DNA from: Pseudofabraea citricarpa
Taxonomy: Eukaryota; Ascomycota; Leotiomycetes; Helotiales; Dermateaceae
Assembly (NCBI GenBank): GCA_029641185.1
Contig: JAPWGK010000015.1
Location: 744,001 to 808,000 of the forward strand
DNA length: 64,000 nt
Direction of reading: 5' to 3'
Shown here: piece after piece, positions 23,486 to 34,439 of the stretch
Numbering within the stretch: position 1 is the first letter of the stretch
How the letters are laid out: every line of letters starts with the position of its first letter
Notes under the pieces: model-generated
Told to the model about the DNA's origin: nothing
Databases searched by the model: none
Seen by the model: only the letters and a program-made list of their open reading frames with translations
Position numbers and translations under genes: made by a program

Positions 23486-24254
23486 TCAGGCTTGAATTCC
23501 TTTATCGTCGGCCTGATCTCGTTTACCAGCATCCGTGTCCATGTATTGGTTCCTCGCAGTGGAGAACTTGTCAGCTACCACATCGCAGAGATCCATGAGA
23601 TCATCTAGGCCCTTTGCGAGTGCCTCCTTAGCTGTACCCTCTGTAAAATAAAAATTATTAGAATCCCATCGTTGTTTTCGTTCCTGGAGGAGCAAAGATT
23701 TGAAGAAGAAAAAAAGTGACTAACCATATGTCTGGATACGGATATTCATAAGCGCCTCCGAAGGATGCGGGATCGAGTAACCGCAGAATTCGACATTCGG
23801 GCTGTACTTTAATTAGTACACGATTCTTCCTCTTCTTGACCAACCTCATTCATGTATATATCGGGTGGATAGAGGGGGAGGGAGAAAGAAGAAAAAGCCC
23901 ACTTCTTCATAATGATATACCGCAAGGCATTTCCTAGCGTGTGATCCTCTTCCTTCAATTGGAAACTCGCAGCTTGCTCGGTGCCCCCAGGTAACTAGAT
24001 GCGCTCGCTGTCAGTCTCTGATCTTTTGCCTTCTGCAATTCTCTCGCGGAAAACAAAGGGTGCGGATCACATACCACAGTGATTCTCTGCTCCAGGGTAT
24101 CCTCATCAGGCGGCGGTGACTGATCCCGACCGTCGTCCTCACCCTCGACCTCACCTGTCTCAACTTGGGCTGCCGGTGCGTCCTCCATTGCAATATCTTC
24201 CTCCTCTGCTGGTGGCGCAGGCGCTGCGGCTTTCTTGCTTTTCAACGGTGCCAT
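23486..24254 (-). CDS. rpc19: RNA polymerase I and III common subunit AC19 (Rpc19)
   Basis: Alpha-like small subunit that pairs with AC40 to nucleate assembly of RNA polymerases I and III. Four exons: 24254-24075, 23994-23903, 23801-23725, 23640-23486; 167 residues. A disordered acidic N-terminal region (about 55 residues) precedes [19 protein letters not shown]. The diagnostic alpha-motif [17 protein letters not shown] follows, then [38 protein letters not shown] and [11 protein letters not shown]. All joints use GT/AG; exon 2 ends in AA before GTGGGC and exon 3 restores Asn. The C-terminal tail after DKF is about 25 residues longer than the yeast protein and charged. Secure. Confidence 0.95.
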
Positions 24255-24633
24255 TTTCAGGTGTGTATGTGTGGTTTGTTGTGTCTGGGTTCGTATGTTG
24301 GCGGGATAACTCGAGGTCGAGTGGAGGGGAAGATTAGAAGCCGGAGAACAAAAAATTATATTCGTGCCTGAGGCTGCAAGACACTATCGCGTGCAGGTGT
24401 CCTTATCGGTGCGTTATCGCAGGATGAGCAAAAGATGGGACGATCGGGAACTTTTGAGATGGTCATTTATTTTTTGTTTCTTTTTTTGTTCCGAGAACCA
24501 GATAGATAGAGAGGCTGGTTCATTTTCAGGGTTCTTAATTGCTTTTGAAATTCCATACATGAATGCTCGTGGTCGGGATTTAAATTATTTCACCTTCCCA
24601 CGAGATATTGCGAAGGAAACAGACCTACCCTAC

Positions 24634-24984
24634 CTACCTGCCTACTGACTTGCCGGCAGCAATTGAATCTAGGTTCAAGCGACGAGAAGAGTTCCCCCTC
24701 TTCGTATCGTCCACTTCTCTCGAAGCTCTATTCCTGGCCAGAAACGTTTTTTGCGTTTCCTCACACGAGCGGAGCTGAATATAGGCTGAAGTAAAATCCC
24801 GAGCAGCGGAAACGTCAATCATAAGATTTGCTCGCAATGCAATGCACAGAGAAAGCCTATCGGCCTCTCTGGACTCACCACTCCGCTGTCCACTTCCGTT
24901 GGCGAGTGCCTTCAGGTTTGGAATAAGACCGTCAGACCAAGTTGAGGCTCGCCCTCTTTCGAGACTTGTGCCAGACAGATTCAT
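24634..24984 (-). CDS. Possible small protein of unknown function
   Basis: A 116-codon frame starting with ATG at 24984. Composition is fairly balanced (segments such as LIPNLKALANGSGQ and SAARDFTSAYIQLRSCEET), unlike the low-complexity frames around it, and it reads as mildly basic and soluble. I recognise no domain, signal peptide or membrane segment. It is a single open frame in a 4.2 kb gene-poor stretch and could be chance or a fragment of a decayed gene. Confidence 0.22.
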   Translation of the reverse strand: MNLSGTSLERGRASTWSDGLIPNLKALANGSGQRSGESREADRLSLCIALRANLMIDVSAARDFTSAYIQLRSCEETQKTFLARNRASREVDDTKRGNSSRRLNLDSIAAGKSVGR

Positions 24985-27224
24985 CTTCCCATGTTGCTAA
25001 ACATCGGTAGATCTCTCTTGCAATCCTATCATCTTATCCTTTGGATGGGATGGGGAAGGGGAAGAAAAAAAATCACGGCGTCAAATCCTTCCTCCCCTGC
25101 CTGGTCGGTATGCGCCTCACAACAAGCACTTCCTGGTCGGGCAGGCAAGAATGGGATCAGAGTTCAATATTTCCCATGGGCACACTTTGTTGGATGCTTC
25201 CTCACGAACCGGCCGGTTCAATGGCCACAGCCCTGTGGCTGCATAGGCAATCCTCACGGCGGCTAATAGCTTCACCCATTCGCTAGCGGGCAAAGGGTGT
25301 TGATGGGATGGAAACCCGCACGGGGGGATCAGTTATCGATAGGAATTTCTCATTAAGAGATCCAACGTCATACTACCACGCTGGACTCCGAAAGAAGCAA
25401 TTGCGAGACCCTTTTTCAATAGTCGGGTTTGGGGTTTCTCTCCCGCGCGGCAACCTACAGCGCTCGAGATACTGTACCTGTACATCGTACATGCACGCTT
25501 TGGGTGGTCGCATAAGTCTTTCATTTCTCGTGTGGGTGGTGCTCGGCAGGAGTGTTTTCTCAGGGAGTGATGCCGTCAATATTGGAGTTCCCATTGCGCC
25601 ATCATATACTCAAGGGATGCGAGATATAGAAACGAATGGCACGGTGGCGCAGGCTTCAAGTTTTGCTTTCGGCGGGCACTCGAGTATCAGATGAGACGAT
25701 GCCAGTATTCGCTTCACGCGTCACAGTCTGTCTGCCTCGCGTGTTGTTGCGTGTCTTGGGGATCTGGGATGCTGGGTTTTTGTTGCCATCTGGATTCTGG
25801 AGCTCTCGACGGCTGCTTCGCTCGCATCAACTTGACGCAAGAGGTCCGACGTGATATGACGTGCCGACTGACGGATGACTCTTAAAGTTGCGGAGGTTCG
25901 TGAGTTCGTGAGATTGGATTCAGAGTTTTCTGGTTTTCTGAGAGGTCTTGGGACGCCAGATGTCGGACTGTTTCTGCATGAGGGTGAGGATTGATTGGAG
26001 GAGCGAGGCTGAGCTGGGCCGTTTGTTTCATCAGCAGTTGATGGTTTGGGTTGGCCAGTGGGTGGTGGATGGTGGGTGGTGGGAGGTGGTGGAGACGCTG
26101 GAGAGACAGAGGGGAGTGTGTCAATCACCGGTTGGGATCTGGTGGATAGGAGTGATAGGCTGCATGGGTGTGGAGGCGTGGCCGAGCGCAAATAGAGTAG
26201 AGTAATAAGCTCCACGAGAGGAAGGTTGATGAAGGGATTATTGAGGACGATGTCGCGTGCATGACGAGGCTGAAGGGCAGATATATTGCCAACGAGGATG
26301 CAGATCGTGTTCATCTGGATTCTGGATGTTGTCCTCCTCTCGCACCCACGATCCACCCTCCTCCCCCCCCATCGTGGCTGAGGACGCAGAAAAGATGTTC
26401 GTGTTCTGGCATCCAAATAAACCTCACACACGCAGGTGGAAGTTGCAGTGGCAAAACAAGATCCTTCATCTTTCACCGCCCACACATGATGTGCATCGCA
26501 GAAACAGAAACAAGACTTGGGTGAAGCCGAGCGGGTCATGATTCGTCAGAGACTCAGAGGGGGGAGGAAACAGAGCTCGGAATTCGGAATCGAGAGGGCA
26601 ACCAAAGTCGCTCTTCTTTGCGTATGACATAGATTAACTCGTGGTGATGGGCATTGGAGGTACTGTTCGAGCGAGCTACTGCTGTGCGGGTGCCGGCCAG
26701 TCCCAATCAAGATGGATGGGTTGGCATGGATCAGCTCAAATATTGGAATCAGAAACAGCTCGATTGTCGATCAGGGCCCAAGGTGCGAGGAGAAGGGAGA
26801 GAGGGTCAAAAGACGAGAATTGCAGAGTTGCAGAGTGGGAGAGTAGGAGAGTGGCAGCGTGGCAGAGTTGCAAAGTTGGAAGAGGTTGGATGCGGCTGAT
26901 GCATCTCGAAACCCGCGGTCGACCAAGGTGGGAGAGTAGAAAGAAGTTGTATTGTATTGTGTTGTATTGTCTTGTGTCAGGCGCAGGGCTGGGAGCTGGC
27001 CAGTGATTGATTGACAGCAAGCACCGCAGCTGAGCCTCCAGCCAGCTTTCCGAAGGCGATCTTAATAGCCAGTCATATGAGTTAGTCACGGCCTCGTATG
27101 CGTGAAATGCATCCATGGTCAAACACAGAGTTTGAAGCCTGAGATAGAGTAGGTCAGCAGCACTGGACGGTAATTGAAGCCGAAGAGAGTTGATTGTATC
27201 TACAGCAGTTAATTAGGAATTAGG

Positions 27225-27262
27225 TTGGCTGTAGCCTGTAGCCTGTAGCCCGTAGCCCGTAT
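27225..27262 (+). repeat. TGTAGCC tandem repeat
   Basis: Four to five 7-base units (TGTAGCC, later CGTAGCC) are directly readable in succession. Confidence 0.8.
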
Positions 27263-27363
27263 TGTCTGTCCCTGTACCGGTATATGCCCCTCGTTTCCCC
27301 TTCGGCCCTGTCAGTGTCTATGCCTATCCTGTGCTATCCTATCCGAGCCGATCGTGGTGGATA

Positions 27364-27432
27364 AGGGGGGGAGGGGAGGGAGGCTTACAGGGGCTTACAG
27401 GGCTTGGAGGGGGGGGGCTTCGGGGGGGGGTC
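27364..27432 (+). other. Dense guanine tracts (possible G-quadruplex former)
   Basis: At least seven runs of three to ten G on the plus strand within about 70 bases, separated by short loops such as A, CTTACA and CTTC. Sits about 1.1 kb upstream of the next plus-strand start. Confidence 0.6.
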
Positions 27433-27879
27433 TAGAGCCTGTAACAAGACACTGGCATCGAAGTGTTCAGTGTTCAGTGTCTACTGTAGCATAGCACTCT
27501 GAGTACTGTAAGTCTATACTCTCCTCTACTCTATTCTACTCTATTCTACTCCACCATCAAAAGGGGTTCATCCTGTATAACCCTCCTCACGGCTGGTCCT
27601 TACGCATTACCCCAAATTCAATAACCCAATAAATCCTTCACCCTTCCACTTCAACCCTCGCCGTCAAATGAGGATATTCAGCATGCAATTGGCCCGTTCT
27701 TCAAACCACGACTGTCGCGCTAAGGAATCTGATCAGCTCGGGCGCATTGACAATCGACCAGGACCCCTACAACGATTAATATCAACCTCTGAAACACTGG
27801 AACAACTCCAAGTCGTAGACTGTCGCGAGAGAGAGAAGAAAGAGAGAAAGAAGCACACGCAGACGCAGACGCAATAAAA

Positions 27880-27882
<3 letters not shown>

Positions 27883-27927
<45 letters not shown>

Positions 27928-27937
27928 ACCACCACCA
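27883..27937 (+). repeat. (AC)n microsatellite followed by (CAC)n
   Basis: About 22 uninterrupted AC units at 27883-27926, then CACCACCACCACCA. In the presumed leader of the gene starting at 28513. Confidence 0.95.
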
Positions 27938-28512
27938 TTAATAAAACCAGCTGCCGTCCGCCAACCTTCCGAGCACCCCTCCTTCTGCCTCTCTTCACTT
28001 TCAACGTCCCGACGCCCATAACCTACTTACAACACCCTCACCCTCACTCGTTCCCCCCCCTCCCCCCAATCCCCCCAATCTGCATATCATTATCAAACCC
28101 CTGTGCCGTCAACCGCTACCACCACTACCACCACCACCACCAACCAACCAACCACCAACTACCAACTAATCCCGTACATACATACATACTTACCTACCTA
28201 CTTACACCTCCCGCGTCCCGACACCATCCCCTCTACCAACTCAACTCACCACCATTTATTTATTCTTGCTCGCTCACCGACCTCGCTCGCAGCTCGTTTG
28301 TCTGTCTTCTTTTTTGGTCGGGTGGTACACGTCTCTCGTTAAGAAGGAATACAAACCGGAAGCAAGAATCCGCGCAGCACAGCACACCAGACACACACAC
28401 ACACACACCACCGTGATCCTGAGGTAGACGAGCGTGGTGCAGGAGGCTTTCGCGAACAAGAATAAGACCTCCACTCCGGCCCCCAACTCCTCTTCTTCAA
28501 CCTTCAGTCGCC

Positions 28513-29880
28513 ATGAGTGCCGCCATAGCAATGGCTCCGTCGCCAGCACCTCACGATAGATCCTCATATGTCGATATTGCGCCCTCGGCCTCGTCCCATT
28601 CCCCTCCCGCGCAACGGCCGTCGGTTTCGGCGACCCCGAAGGTGACTGCGCATCGCACAGGAAGTGGAAGCCCCAAAGACACACCGGTAGCGAAGAGTTC
28701 TCCCAATCTGTAAGTCGAGTCGCCCAGAATCTATGGTTGTTCGCGTGCTAACCATGCCTCGAGTTCTCGAAATGGAGCTCCACCTAAAATAGTCGTCAAG
28801 AAGGAACCCCCTTCGTCACCGGAACTTCCTGTATCCCGACACAGGCCACGCAAACTCGATCTCACCAAGAACACGTCCAGCGCAAACCCAGCATCCGCAA
28901 GACCATCCGCGGGTCAATTGACAGCTCGCGGCGAGGCTAGTGGCTTGGGTATTATGGATGTCGGATTGGCCTGCCTCTCACCTGGATTCGTGACACAAGA
29001 TCCCAACATGCGTGAGCAGCTGCAACGGAGCATCTCAGTCCGCGAGCAGCAGAGGCAGTTGATCGAGTCGAGACTACAACAGACTGCCAAGCCTGGAGAT
29101 GCGCCCATGGAGAGTGCGAAGGAGAGAGAGTTGGGCATCAGCACAAAGACGCCTGGCACATCACGACGCAAGGCACCGCCGGGATTGAGCATCGTGGCCC
29201 CATCTCACGAGCAGTTCGCACACGAGAGAGTGATCCAGTCTGCTCCCCTTCACCAGAGCTTCACCGGACGTCATCAGCCTCAACCTCTGACACGCCACGT
29301 CGCAAATCAAGCTTCGAACCTGTCGAGCACTTCCCACATCCATCACGTACCCGCCACGCAAACCAACAATCGATTGCCGCCGATTTCAGACGTCTTTGCC
29401 ACAGAAGGCCTTGGTGGTCATCGCGAACCGGCGCGCGCGTCATTTGGGTTTCAAAACGCGTCGGCGTCAAATTCCTCACACTCCAACTCACGCCCGAACT
29501 TTCCTTCCCCCGGCCAGCAACCACAGACAGCCCGGCCCCGCGAGTATCGTTCTGCTGAGGATGCCCAAGTCGAGTTATCTGGCGGACGTCCCGAGTTACT
29601 ACCTAAACTGGTACATTACGGTGGCCACCAACCTCCAACTCCTCCCAGCCCTCTGACCGGTAACGCCATGAGACAGCCAGAAACCAGCCGCAGTGGAGGC
29701 GGAAGACGGAGAACGAGAGCTGAATACGAAGAGGGAACCAGTCCTCCGCTCGGCCACGGACCTAGCGCTCAGAGACGAGGACCTTTCGGCGAGGGACGAG
29801 ATAGCCCTCGAACTCAACAAGAGAAGAAGGACGAATTCATGATGCTCTGCTCCAGAGCCTGGGAACTCTTCCACTCGTAG
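28513..29880 (+). CDS. Disordered Ser/Pro-rich protein, function unknown
   Basis: Two exons, 28513-28709 and 28764-29880 (GTAAGT donor, GCTAAC branch site, GAG acceptor), giving 437 residues. No enzymatic domain is recognised. The N-terminal 120 residues are Ser/Pro/Ala-rich with a KIVVKKEPPSSPELP segment. A short ordered-looking stretch follows (LGIMDVGLACLSPGFVTQDP, then NMREQLQRSISVREQQRQL), the latter a probable amphipathic helix. The protein then becomes Gln/His/Pro-rich. It ends with an Arg-rich part and a compact hydrophobic helix, KKDEFMMLCSRAWELFHS, directly at the C-terminus. The terminal helix and the LACLSPGF block look like the conserved, possibly protein-binding elements. A nuclear or regulatory adaptor role is only a guess. 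The leader is long and repeat-rich. Confidence 0.8.
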
Positions 29881-32121
29881 TCTTTGCATCTACACTTCAG
29901 TATAACGGCCTAGGGAATGGTTGCCTTTGATGGAAGGTTAATGGAAGGGTTCTATATATGTCGATACGCAGCTCATCAAACTTTCCTTTATCCTACGTGT
30001 GTCACCATGCTGGTATCTCTCGGACCGGCGTTATAATGTATTTTTGGGAGGGGGCATCGGAACGAAATCTTTGGCGGATTTAAGGGTGGATATGAGAGGG
30101 GAAAGCAAAAAAACCGATTGGGCGGTGGGAGGTCGAGGAATATAAACGTGTGGAGACTGAGGACTCGTCATCCTTCTCTTCATCCGTCTCAGCTTTTGTG
30201 TGCGTGGGCTTGGGCTTCTTTTTGGGTTGGGTGATTGTGATTGCGTTTTATCTGTTGCAATTTCCATTGCAATTCCCCGAGCACTTCGATCCTTATACGT
30301 AAGGATGATACTATGGATGGAGGCGTTTTTTTCTATTTTACTTTTTACTTTTTATATCTTCCCTCGTGCTCCTATCGAGGGAGAGAGGGATGGATTGGGA
30401 GGCGGCGTTGCTGTGTCGTCTTGTTGCTTTCCGTCTTGTCTTCTTCTTATTCTTAGGAGTATAGCAAGGTTAGGTCAGGTTCGGTAGTTGAGTCAATATG
30501 ATTGTAATCACCATTCTCGATTCTCAAAGCCCGCTTTGCTTTTTTTATACATATATGCTATCTTGACTTGATGAGGGTTGGGTAAGGTGATATGGTGTAT
30601 TAGGAAGAGAAAAGCAGTTGCTTGCTCTTACCGTTATTCAATGTCATGTCAAGCCAACTTGACTTGACTTGGTTCGATACCTTAGTGCTTAGTGGATATA
30701 TGAGAGCATGTGAACATGAAATCTTCAACTTTGGACTTTCTACCACCGCTCTTGCTCGCCTTCGTAGCAACTAAGCCCTTCTCATCTATCCTGGTACTAC
30801 TCCCCGCAGAGTAATGGCAGTCTCGGGATCACTAGATGGCTATCTGCTTTGAATTCATAGCTTAGTCGTATTGTCTGTTCAGACGCACGGGGGCTTAGTT
30901 TATCGAAGGGAGTAGGCAGCAAGATGTCATTACGTAGAAGCTATACCTGGACCTTGATGGGGTTTCTGTTGTCTGTGCTATGCGGACAGCTCTTGTAGAG
31001 AGGGCCTTTCAGATGTCTCGTTGAGCTCTTCTGGATCTCCTCTCGAATATACTGCTGTGTTGTTGGTGGTTTGACGGAAGTCGGTCTAAGTGACTGGACT
31101 TGAGTTAGCTTGACTTGACTTGGCTTGGCTTGATTCAGCTTGGTGTAAAGGTATATGTGAATGCGGATGCAGATACAAATGTGAGTATGTATGCTAATGT
31201 GAATATGAAGGTAGAGTGAAGCTAAATGAAAAAGGGGTACTTAGTTCTTCTCCTTTATAGACTCAGCTCTAGGAGGCGCCTGTGACATCAGCACAGGCGA
31301 AGGAGAGCTACCTATCTATGTGCATGCATCCATGCAACCAAACCGATAAACCCGAGGGGGCTATACAATGACACCTAGCTCCTTTAATCGCTCCTCGAGT
31401 CAAGTGATCGCCTGCTTGCTTACTCGTTCTCTTATCCCCAGAGCCGTATTCCCAAGGCGAATCAAGGTGAAACTATACTCGAGATGCGCTTTTATCTTGA
31501 ATCTACATACAAACCGAGCGGGGTCAGAGGTTATATATCTAATTCGTGCATCCCCCCCTCTCTCTTGAATCTCTTTCGTAATCTGACTAGGATGACAAGA
31601 GAAGAGGAGAGAAGACTCTCAGCCGCGCGATGAAGAAGAAAGTGTCTTGGTAAAGTGGTGAGTAATAACACAAGCAGGTACGTCCCCCTCTTGGGAATGT
31701 ACAACGAGGAAAATACTGAAGGGTTTCGAATCTAGCTTCGGCAAAGAGAAAAAAAAGAAAAGGCAAAAAGGGAAAAAGGAAGATCGAGCAAGAAAGAGAG
31801 AGATTATAAGAAAGAAGAAACCCTCGTTGCGCCTCCCTCACGCTGGTGATGTAAAAACCTCCTTTGAAAGTAAAGGGGGAAGACCGAGAAGGAACCGTAA
31901 TACGCTTTCTAACCTGAGAAAGTGACAAGAAAGAAGAAGAAAAGAGGATAGGAAAGTTCAGGGTTTTCCTTGACCCACATCTATATCGGTTCACTGAGAA
32001 GTATTCCAACTCTTCTAAGTGATTGGCTGACGAAGTGAGTGGCTTACTTCAGCCTAAGATCTCAAAAGAAGAAAAGGGGTAGTAGAAGCTGGGAAGAGAC
32101 ATAACTACCATATGATCCCCC

Positions 32122-32154
32122 CGACTTCGACTTCGACTTCGACTTCGACTTCGA
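32122..32154 (+). repeat. CTTCGA hexanucleotide repeat
   Basis: Five and a half uninterrupted CGACTT/CTTCGA units. Confidence 0.95.
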
Positions 32155-32670
32155 GCACGAATCAAATAACATATCTCCATCACGCGACTCTGCTTTGCTT
32201 TCACCTACTCTCTCCCCGTCTTCTCTCCCTTCTAACTCAAGCCGCTGTAAATCTACACCAGCTAAAAAGGGTTGAAAATAGCTTTGTTGACCTGGGTATA
32301 TCACAGAAGGGGTTTTGCGTATCAACTTTGGAACATCTGGGTTGGAAGGATAATATGTGACGGCTTGAGAACGCTGTCGCTAAGTACTGCTCTATGTAGT
32401 TATATCTTGTAGCTAAGAGGGAGAAGAGGAGGAAGAGGAAGAAGAAGAAACCCGTTTCGTTACCGAATATACCTCTCACCCCAAAGGCCGAGGTTGTCTA
32501 CCTTCCCTTTACAGGTTACTAGAAGGTATATCTCTCCCAGGGTAGCCGTAAAGTAGCAGTTGGCATTGCAATAGACGAGGAGGGAGGGAGAGACGATACA
32601 ACGAGCTTATAGAAGGAATGAAGTACATCCCTCTTCCACCCCAATACTATCAATTCTAAACGTTCCACCA

Positions 32671-32716
32671 AAAGAAGAAGAAGAAGAAGAAGAAGAAGAA
32701 GAAGAAGAAGAAGAAA
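32671..32716 (+). repeat. (AAG)n trinucleotide repeat
   Basis: About fourteen AAG/GAA units ending in an A run. Confidence 0.95.
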
Positions 32717-34439
32717 AAAGCTCTTCCCCTGAGACCTCCAAAACCCCCCAAAACCCAAGGAGAGCGAGGAAAGAGGCTACCTTTCTCGCCAATCAGCTCT
32801 CAAGCCTGTCTCCAAGACAGACGGCACTCGCAAGAATCAAAAGATCTCGCTTCTCTGATGTTCCCCCTAGGCGAGGCTATCTGGCCATCTTCGCAACAGA
32901 GCCTTTTCACTTTGGCTACAACCCAGTATCTCTTGTCAGGTTCTTCTTTCTCTCTCTCCAGGGAAATCAATAAAGCGTGCACCGCAAAATGAAGAGAGGG
33001 AGAGTTCATCTTTTGGCTCCTTGGCTATGTACGTACATAGACAACCAAGACGGGATAACACGATGCAGTATAACGAATAACGATCCGGTATATAGCCTCC
33101 CTCCTGCCGGCTTGGCTTGGCTGGCTGGCTGGCTGGCTGCATATGCGCGGGACCTGAGGGGATCGGTCTATCGAGACCAGGCGGTCGGTACCTGAGTCCG
33201 AGAAGGGTGTACCTGCGTGGAGACGATAGCTACTTGGGTACATAGGTACATAGGTACATACTTACGTACGGGGTTGATATAGCTCTAGCCATTATCTATC
33301 GCTTAACACAACATAGCCACGCTCCCGCTCCCGCCTCACAGCAGGTAGTCTATCTGAGCGTTAATACCGAAACGAGCTCCCTATAACGCCAAGCGGTTGA
33401 GCTATGTGAATGAGACAAGAGAGAGAGAGAGAGAGAAGCAAAGGAGAGACAAGAGGCTGGCGTAAAAATAGGTGGCGTCAAGTCACTGACTAGCCAGACG
33501 ACATAGACGAATCAATTGGTGACCGAGGAGAAGAAGGGAAGAGTAGAGTTTCCAGAGCTAATGTACATGCATGCATGAATCACTCAGTGAACAAGAACAA
33601 GGTGAGAGTAGAGTTTCCAGTTGTAGATTGTAAAACATCTGGTCAATTCATTCCAACGCTCTATCAATTTCAACTCTTGTGAAACATCTCAACTCTCACT
33701 CTCCTCCCACCCGCACACACACTCTCTCTTGCTGCTCTGCCCTGGGCCCTGAGCCCTCTCGGGGCCACGAGTCCCTCCATCCCATTCGACTCGCGCCTTG
33801 GCTTGGCTGGGCTTGGCTTGCTTGATATTTTTATATACAACGTCCTCACACAACTGAAAACGTCCCCTGAGGCAATCTCTAAAACGAAAAAGTAAGAATG
33901 CCACGCCAAGTTTAGAATTGCGTAAAACAACGCACCGAACCTAGATCCAGGTTCCGGTGCCGACCTCCAGAAAGAAGAGAGAAGTAGAAAAGCAAGAGGA
34001 AAAACTAGTAAGGCTCGCTTGCTTGGATAGGCAGGGAAGAGAAGTAAAGTAAAAAGCATTAGAGGAGAAACAAACGATCGTGTGCTCTGCACCAACCACA
34101 CTCAATGGGTACTCTGCGCAAAAAGAAGACAAGAGCTTTCCCCCTTTTCCCATTGGTTGCTTTTGACATCGAGTGTCAAACCGTGCTTCGCCGTATATCC
34201 AGAACGTACGGCTGCAGTATAAAATAAAAAGTCGATAAACGCCGAAAACACCTTGCGAAACCCATTTCTCGCTGCTCTTGCATAACAAAGATTGGTAAGC
34301 CCCTGAACCGATTTGTACTGAATCATTTTCCCCTTTGCATTTCGTCGTAAAGTCGTGAAGAATAACCTCTCTAACATCTTATAAACAAATTGAAACTCGC
34401 TGGCGATGTGCGACGCACGATTCCAGCGGAGCTTTATTG

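Larger units (their letters stand above)
24255..28512. other. 4.2 kb gene-poor divergent intergenic region
   Basis: Lies between divergent AC19 and the disordered-protein gene. Content: an AT-rich part near 24350-24620; one possible small gene (24984-24634); stretches of GTGGT/GAGAG composition at 25900-26900; a TGTAGCC tandem at 27225-27262; unusually long G tracts at 27364-27432; (AC)n and (ACC)n microsatellites at 27883-28200. A 272-codon open frame at 26539-25721 is mostly Ser/Pro/Thr from skewed composition and is not accepted as a gene. The last 800 bases are CA/CT-rich like a long 5' leader. Confidence 0.5.
29881..34439. other. 4.5 kb gene-free gap between convergent genes
   Basis: Both flanking genes end here, so no promoter is needed, yet the gap is unusually long. 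I see CTTGA-type degenerate tandem units (30640-30675 and 31095-31145), a CTTCGA microsatellite (32122-32154), an AAG microsatellite (32671-32716), GGCT units near 33110-33140 and GTACATAG units near 33235-33260. Open frames of up to 143 codons are Ser/Leu/Phe-rich with no family resemblance. A non-coding transcript or long 3'UTR is possible. Confidence 0.5.

Noticed and set aside
25721..26539. 272-codon minus-strand open frame
   Set aside because: Long stretches of Ser/Pro/Thr/His arise from GT-rich sequence on the other strand; no domain, and several overlapping frames are open for the same reason.
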